Part shown: positions 22,409-24,362 of the stretch, in pieces | Position numbering within the stretch: position 1 is the stretch's first letter | Layout of the letters: the number at the start of each line of letters is the position of its first letter | Assembly: GCA_025928215.1 (NCBI GenBank) | Contig: JAICJW010000011.1 | Coordinates: 1 to 24,362 of the forward strand | Direction of reading: 5' to 3' | Length of the DNA: 24,362 nt | Origin: Chloroflexia bacterium | GTDB lineage: Bacteria > Chloroflexota > Chloroflexia > Thermomicrobiales > JALYUS01 | Program-made: the position numbers and the translations under genes | The notes under the pieces: model-generated | Seen by the model: the letters and a program-made list of their open reading frames with translations, nothing else | Told to the model about the DNA's origin: nothing | Databases searched by the model: none

Positions 22409-23683
22409 ATGTTGATCGTGATGCAGACCGGCAGTGAACGGGCGGCAGTCGAAGCCGTCTGCGACCGCGTGCAATCGGCCGGACTTGAGGCGGCAGCCTA
22501 TACCGATGCCGGGCATACCGTGATCGAAGTGACGGGCGACATCGCGCGCGAGCATCGAGAGATGCTGGCGACGATGCCCGGTGTGGAGGCGGTCGTGCGG
22601 CGCGATACGCCGGAGGCGCCACGGACGCGCGATCTGCGTATCGAGAGTATCCGGCCGCTCGTGCCGCCCGCGATTCTCCTCGAAGAGCTGCCGCTCACCG
22701 CCGATGGCGCGGAGACGGTCAGCCGCGCTCGTGAGGAGGTCAGCCGCATTCTCCGTGGCGAAGATGACCGGCTGGTGGTGATCGTTGGCCCCTGCTCGAT
22801 CCACGATTGCGACGCCGCGCGCGACTACGCCCGGCGGCTGAAACCGCTCGCCGATGCATTCGCCCGCGATCTCTGCGTCATCATGCGCGTCTACTTCGAG
22901 AAGCCGCGCACGACGGTCGGCTGGAAGGGGCTGATCAACGATCCTCACCTCGACGGCAGTTTCGCGGTCAATGAAGGGCTGCATCTCGCACGGCGATTGC
23001 TTCTCGATCTCGTCGCGCTCGGCCTCCCCGCCGGGTGCGAGTTCCTCGACCCGATCCTGCCGCAGTTCTTCGCCGATGTCGTCACCTGGGGGGCGATTGG
23101 CGCACGCACGACCGAGAGCCAGGTGCATCGCGAACTGGCCTCGGGCCTCTCGATGCCCGTCGGCTTCAAGAATGGAACGGGCGGCGGCGTGCAGATGGCG
23201 ATTGACGCCCTGCACGCGGCGGCCTATCCGCATCGCTTCCTCGGCGTCACCGAGCAGGGGCTTGCCGGCATCGTGGCGACCTACGGCAATCGGGACTGTC
23301 ACGTCATCCTCCGCGGCGGGCGGAGCGGCATCAACTACGACGCCGCGAGCGTTCAGAAGACGCTTGCCAGCCTGCGTGACGCGGGCCTCCGACCGTGCGT
23401 GATGATTGATACGAGCCACGGCAACAGCGAGAAGGAGTACCGCCGCCAGCCGCTCGCCGCCCGCACCGTCGCCGCGCAGATCGCCGGGGGCGAGCCGGGC
23501 ATCATCGGCATCATGATGGAGAGTTTCCTCGTGGATGGCCGGCAGGACCTGGTGGACCGCTCCCATCTCGTCTACGGCCAGAGCGTCACCGATGCCTGTA
23601 TGGGCTGGGAAATGACCGTCCCCGTCCTCGAAGAACTCGCCGCCGCCGTCCAGACACGGCGCATCGCCGTCGAAAGAAATTGA
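22409..23683 (+). CDS. aroF: 3-deoxy-7-phosphoheptulonate (DAHP) synthase: AroG-type core with an N-terminal ferredoxin-like regulatory domain
   Basis: A 424-residue first enzyme of the shikimate pathway (PEP plus erythrose-4-phosphate). The core from about residue 74 (RDLRIESIRPLVPPAILLEE) is of the AroF/G/H type I-alpha. With E. coli AroG numbering in brackets: Cys129 (61), Arg160 (92), Lys165 (97), His337 (268), Glu371 (302) and Asp395 (326), so metal and substrate sites are complete. Residues of the AroG effector pocket are also kept: Pro218 (150), Ser248 (180), Phe277 (209). Residues 1-70 (MLIVMQTGSERAAVEAVC...) resemble the ferredoxin-like domain of type I-beta enzymes such as that of T. 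maritima. This union is unusual. GGAGGAG lies 11 bases before the ATG. Confidence 0.93.
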   Translation: MLIVMQTGSERAAVEAVCDRVQSAGLEAAAYTDAGHTVIEVTGDIAREHREMLATMPGVEAVVRRDTPEAPRTRDLRIESIRPLVPPAILLEELPLTADGAETVSRAREEVSRILRGEDDRLVVIVGPCSIHDCDAARDYARRLKPLADAFARDLCVIMRVYFEKPRTTVGWKGLINDPHLDGSFAVNEGLHLARRLLLDLVALGLPAGCEFLDPILPQFFADVVTWGAIGARTTESQVHRELASGLSMPVGFKNGTGGGVQMAIDALHAAAYPHRFLGVTEQGLAGIVATYGNRDCHVILRGGRSGINYDAASVQKTLASLRDAGLRPCVMIDTSHGNSEKEYRRQPLAARTVAAQIAGGEPGIIGIMMESFLVDGRQDLVDRSHLVYGQSVTDACMGWEMTVPVLEELAAAVQTRRIAVERN

Positions 23684-23775
23684 ACCACGAAGGCGCGAAG
23701 AGCACGAAGAGGACTCAAGAAATCTAAAATTCCGTTCCTCTCTTCTTCACGCTCTTCGTGCCTTCGTGGTTCAAT
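23679..23775. repeat. 35-bp near-perfect palindrome at a convergent gene junction
   Basis: Arms 23679-23713 and 23741-23775 (beginning ATTGAACCACGAAGGC) match at 31 of 35 positions, with a 27-nt AT-richer loop. The TGA stops of both convergent genes (23681-23683 plus, 23773-23771 minus) lie in the symmetric TTGAACC ends. It may act as a bidirectional terminator. The AACCACGAAGGC type is a dispersed element in several phyla (recollection). Confidence 0.88.
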
Positions 23776-24316
23776 CGGTTTCCGTCGTGCCGAAAAAGGC
23801 GGGATAGAGGGTGGCAGGGATGCGTTTCGGGCGGGCGGTGACGAGATCGGCCCAGACCCAGAGGGTTCGTGCGCGCACGAGCGGGTCAGCGGGTAATTCC
23901 TGATCGGGTGGCAGAAAACCGTCGGCGGGGAGATGCCGCGCATCGTCCGATGCCCCCGCGTGCCGGAAGATCGCGTAATCGCGGTAGGCCCGCGCGCCTT
24001 TAAACTCAACGGCCCAGGTGACGACTTGCAACACATCGCCCGCCGACGCGGGGCGGAGATATTCGATTTCGTGCCGCCGGACGATCCAGATACCACCGAG
24101 TTCCCGCGTCCGCTCGTCCGGGAAACCGGCCGCCGCCGAGTGCTCGTACGCCGCCTGCTCCAGATAATGCAGGTAGACCGCGTTATTGACGTGGCCGAGG
24201 GCGTCCATTTCGTAGTGCCGAACCTTGAAATATGCGGCGAAACGGGGCGAGTCGGGGTGCGAGACAGATTGCCCCGCTCCATCCGCATCATACGTCGCCG
24301 TATCATCTGCCATCAC
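23771..24316 (-). CDS. Acyl-CoA thioesterase, 4HBT hot-dog family (YbgC/FatB-like)
   Basis: A 181-residue hot-dog fold protein. The active-site segment is VRHYEMDALGHVNNAVYLHYLEQ (Asp38 as the likely catalytic residue, then HVNN), as in 4-hydroxybenzoyl-CoA thioesterase/YbgC enzymes. The RRHEIEYLRPASAGDVL segment supports this. The first codon here is GTG (24316) with GGAGG seven bases upstream; the ATG at 24313 is the alternative. It probably hydrolyses short or aromatic acyl-CoA esters, but the substrate is open. The TGA is supplied by the palindrome shared with the DAHP synthase gene. Complete in the window. Confidence 0.87.
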   Translation of the reverse strand: MMADDTATYDADGAGQSVSHPDSPRFAAYFKVRHYEMDALGHVNNAVYLHYLEQAAYEHSAAAGFPDERTRELGGIWIVRRHEIEYLRPASAGDVLQVVTWAVEFKGARAYRDYAIFRHAGASDDARHLPADGFLPPDQELPADPLVRARTLWVWADLVTARPKRIPATLYPAFFGTTETD

Positions 24317-24362
24317 CGATTGCCCTCCGCATCGCGTATCCTCATCATCGGTATGCTACCAG

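Noticed and set aside
22371..22415. A 14-codon leader-like ORF overlapping the DAHP synthase start
   Set aside because: Only two Phe codons, no aromatic run, no Shine-Dalgarno sequence and no terminator/antiterminator pair, so attenuation is not supported.

Overview
The window is a high-GC bacterial chromosome segment with an upstream-truncated comM gene and about twenty other genes. No rRNA or tRNA was recognised. Gene content (an F420-type split-barrel enzyme, a type of 2-hydroxyacid/Gfo/TIM-barrel catabolic cluster, many dispersed GC-rich palindromes) and overall style suggest a Chloroflexota (Thermomicrobia/Sphaerobacter-like) organism. This is an inference from style, not a phylogenetic result.

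Layout. 1-645: end of comM. 646-1640: a lower-GC accessory patch with an AbrB/MazE-type antitoxin gene interrupted by an amber codon and a CPCC cysteine-rich protein. 1645-12744: a large catabolic block. Its first part is a two-subunit ThDP decarboxylase (ComDE-like), an HpaB-type flavin monooxygenase, a carboxymuconolactone-decarboxylase (CMD) fold protein and an extradiol (catechol 2,3-) dioxygenase. Then comes a minus-strand pair: an AhpD/peroxidase-like protein and a D-2-hydroxyacid dehydrogenase. The rest is a second CMD protein, a beta-hydroxyacid dehydrogenase, a lactonase-like metallo-beta-lactamase, a Gfo/Idh/MocA oxidoreductase and a TIM-barrel isomerase/epimerase. Together they look like aromatic hydroxylation, ring cleavage and downstream hydroxy-acid handling; the substrate cannot be read from sequence. 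12746-14626: dnaX on the minus strand. 14898-18265: class III aminotransferase, DHA2-type MFS exporter and PPOX/F420-type enzyme. 18365-22087: a complete OpuC/OpuB-like quaternary-amine ABC transporter on the minus strand. 22409-24316: DAHP synthase and a convergent acyl-CoA thioesterase.

The strongest signal is in the AhpD-like gene (7488-8141, minus). A single in-frame TGA falls exactly on the second residue of the redox CxxC motif, with the Glu and His of the AhpD catalytic set at the expected spacings. A perfect 7-bp GC stem with an AGUUG loop sits 18-19 nt downstream of the UGA. This fits a selenocysteine codon with a bacterial SECIS element and argues against a broken gene. Second, the DAHP synthase joins a ferredoxin-like regulatory domain typical of type I-beta enzymes to a complete AroG-type I-alpha core. 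Third, about half of the genes end inside, or within a few bases of, dispersed palindromic repeats that often supply the stop codon itself.

Promoters: several upstream regions carry a TTGnnn box, a 17-nt spacer and a TACGCT/TACGAT-like -10. No transcription factor gene is visible in the catabolic block.
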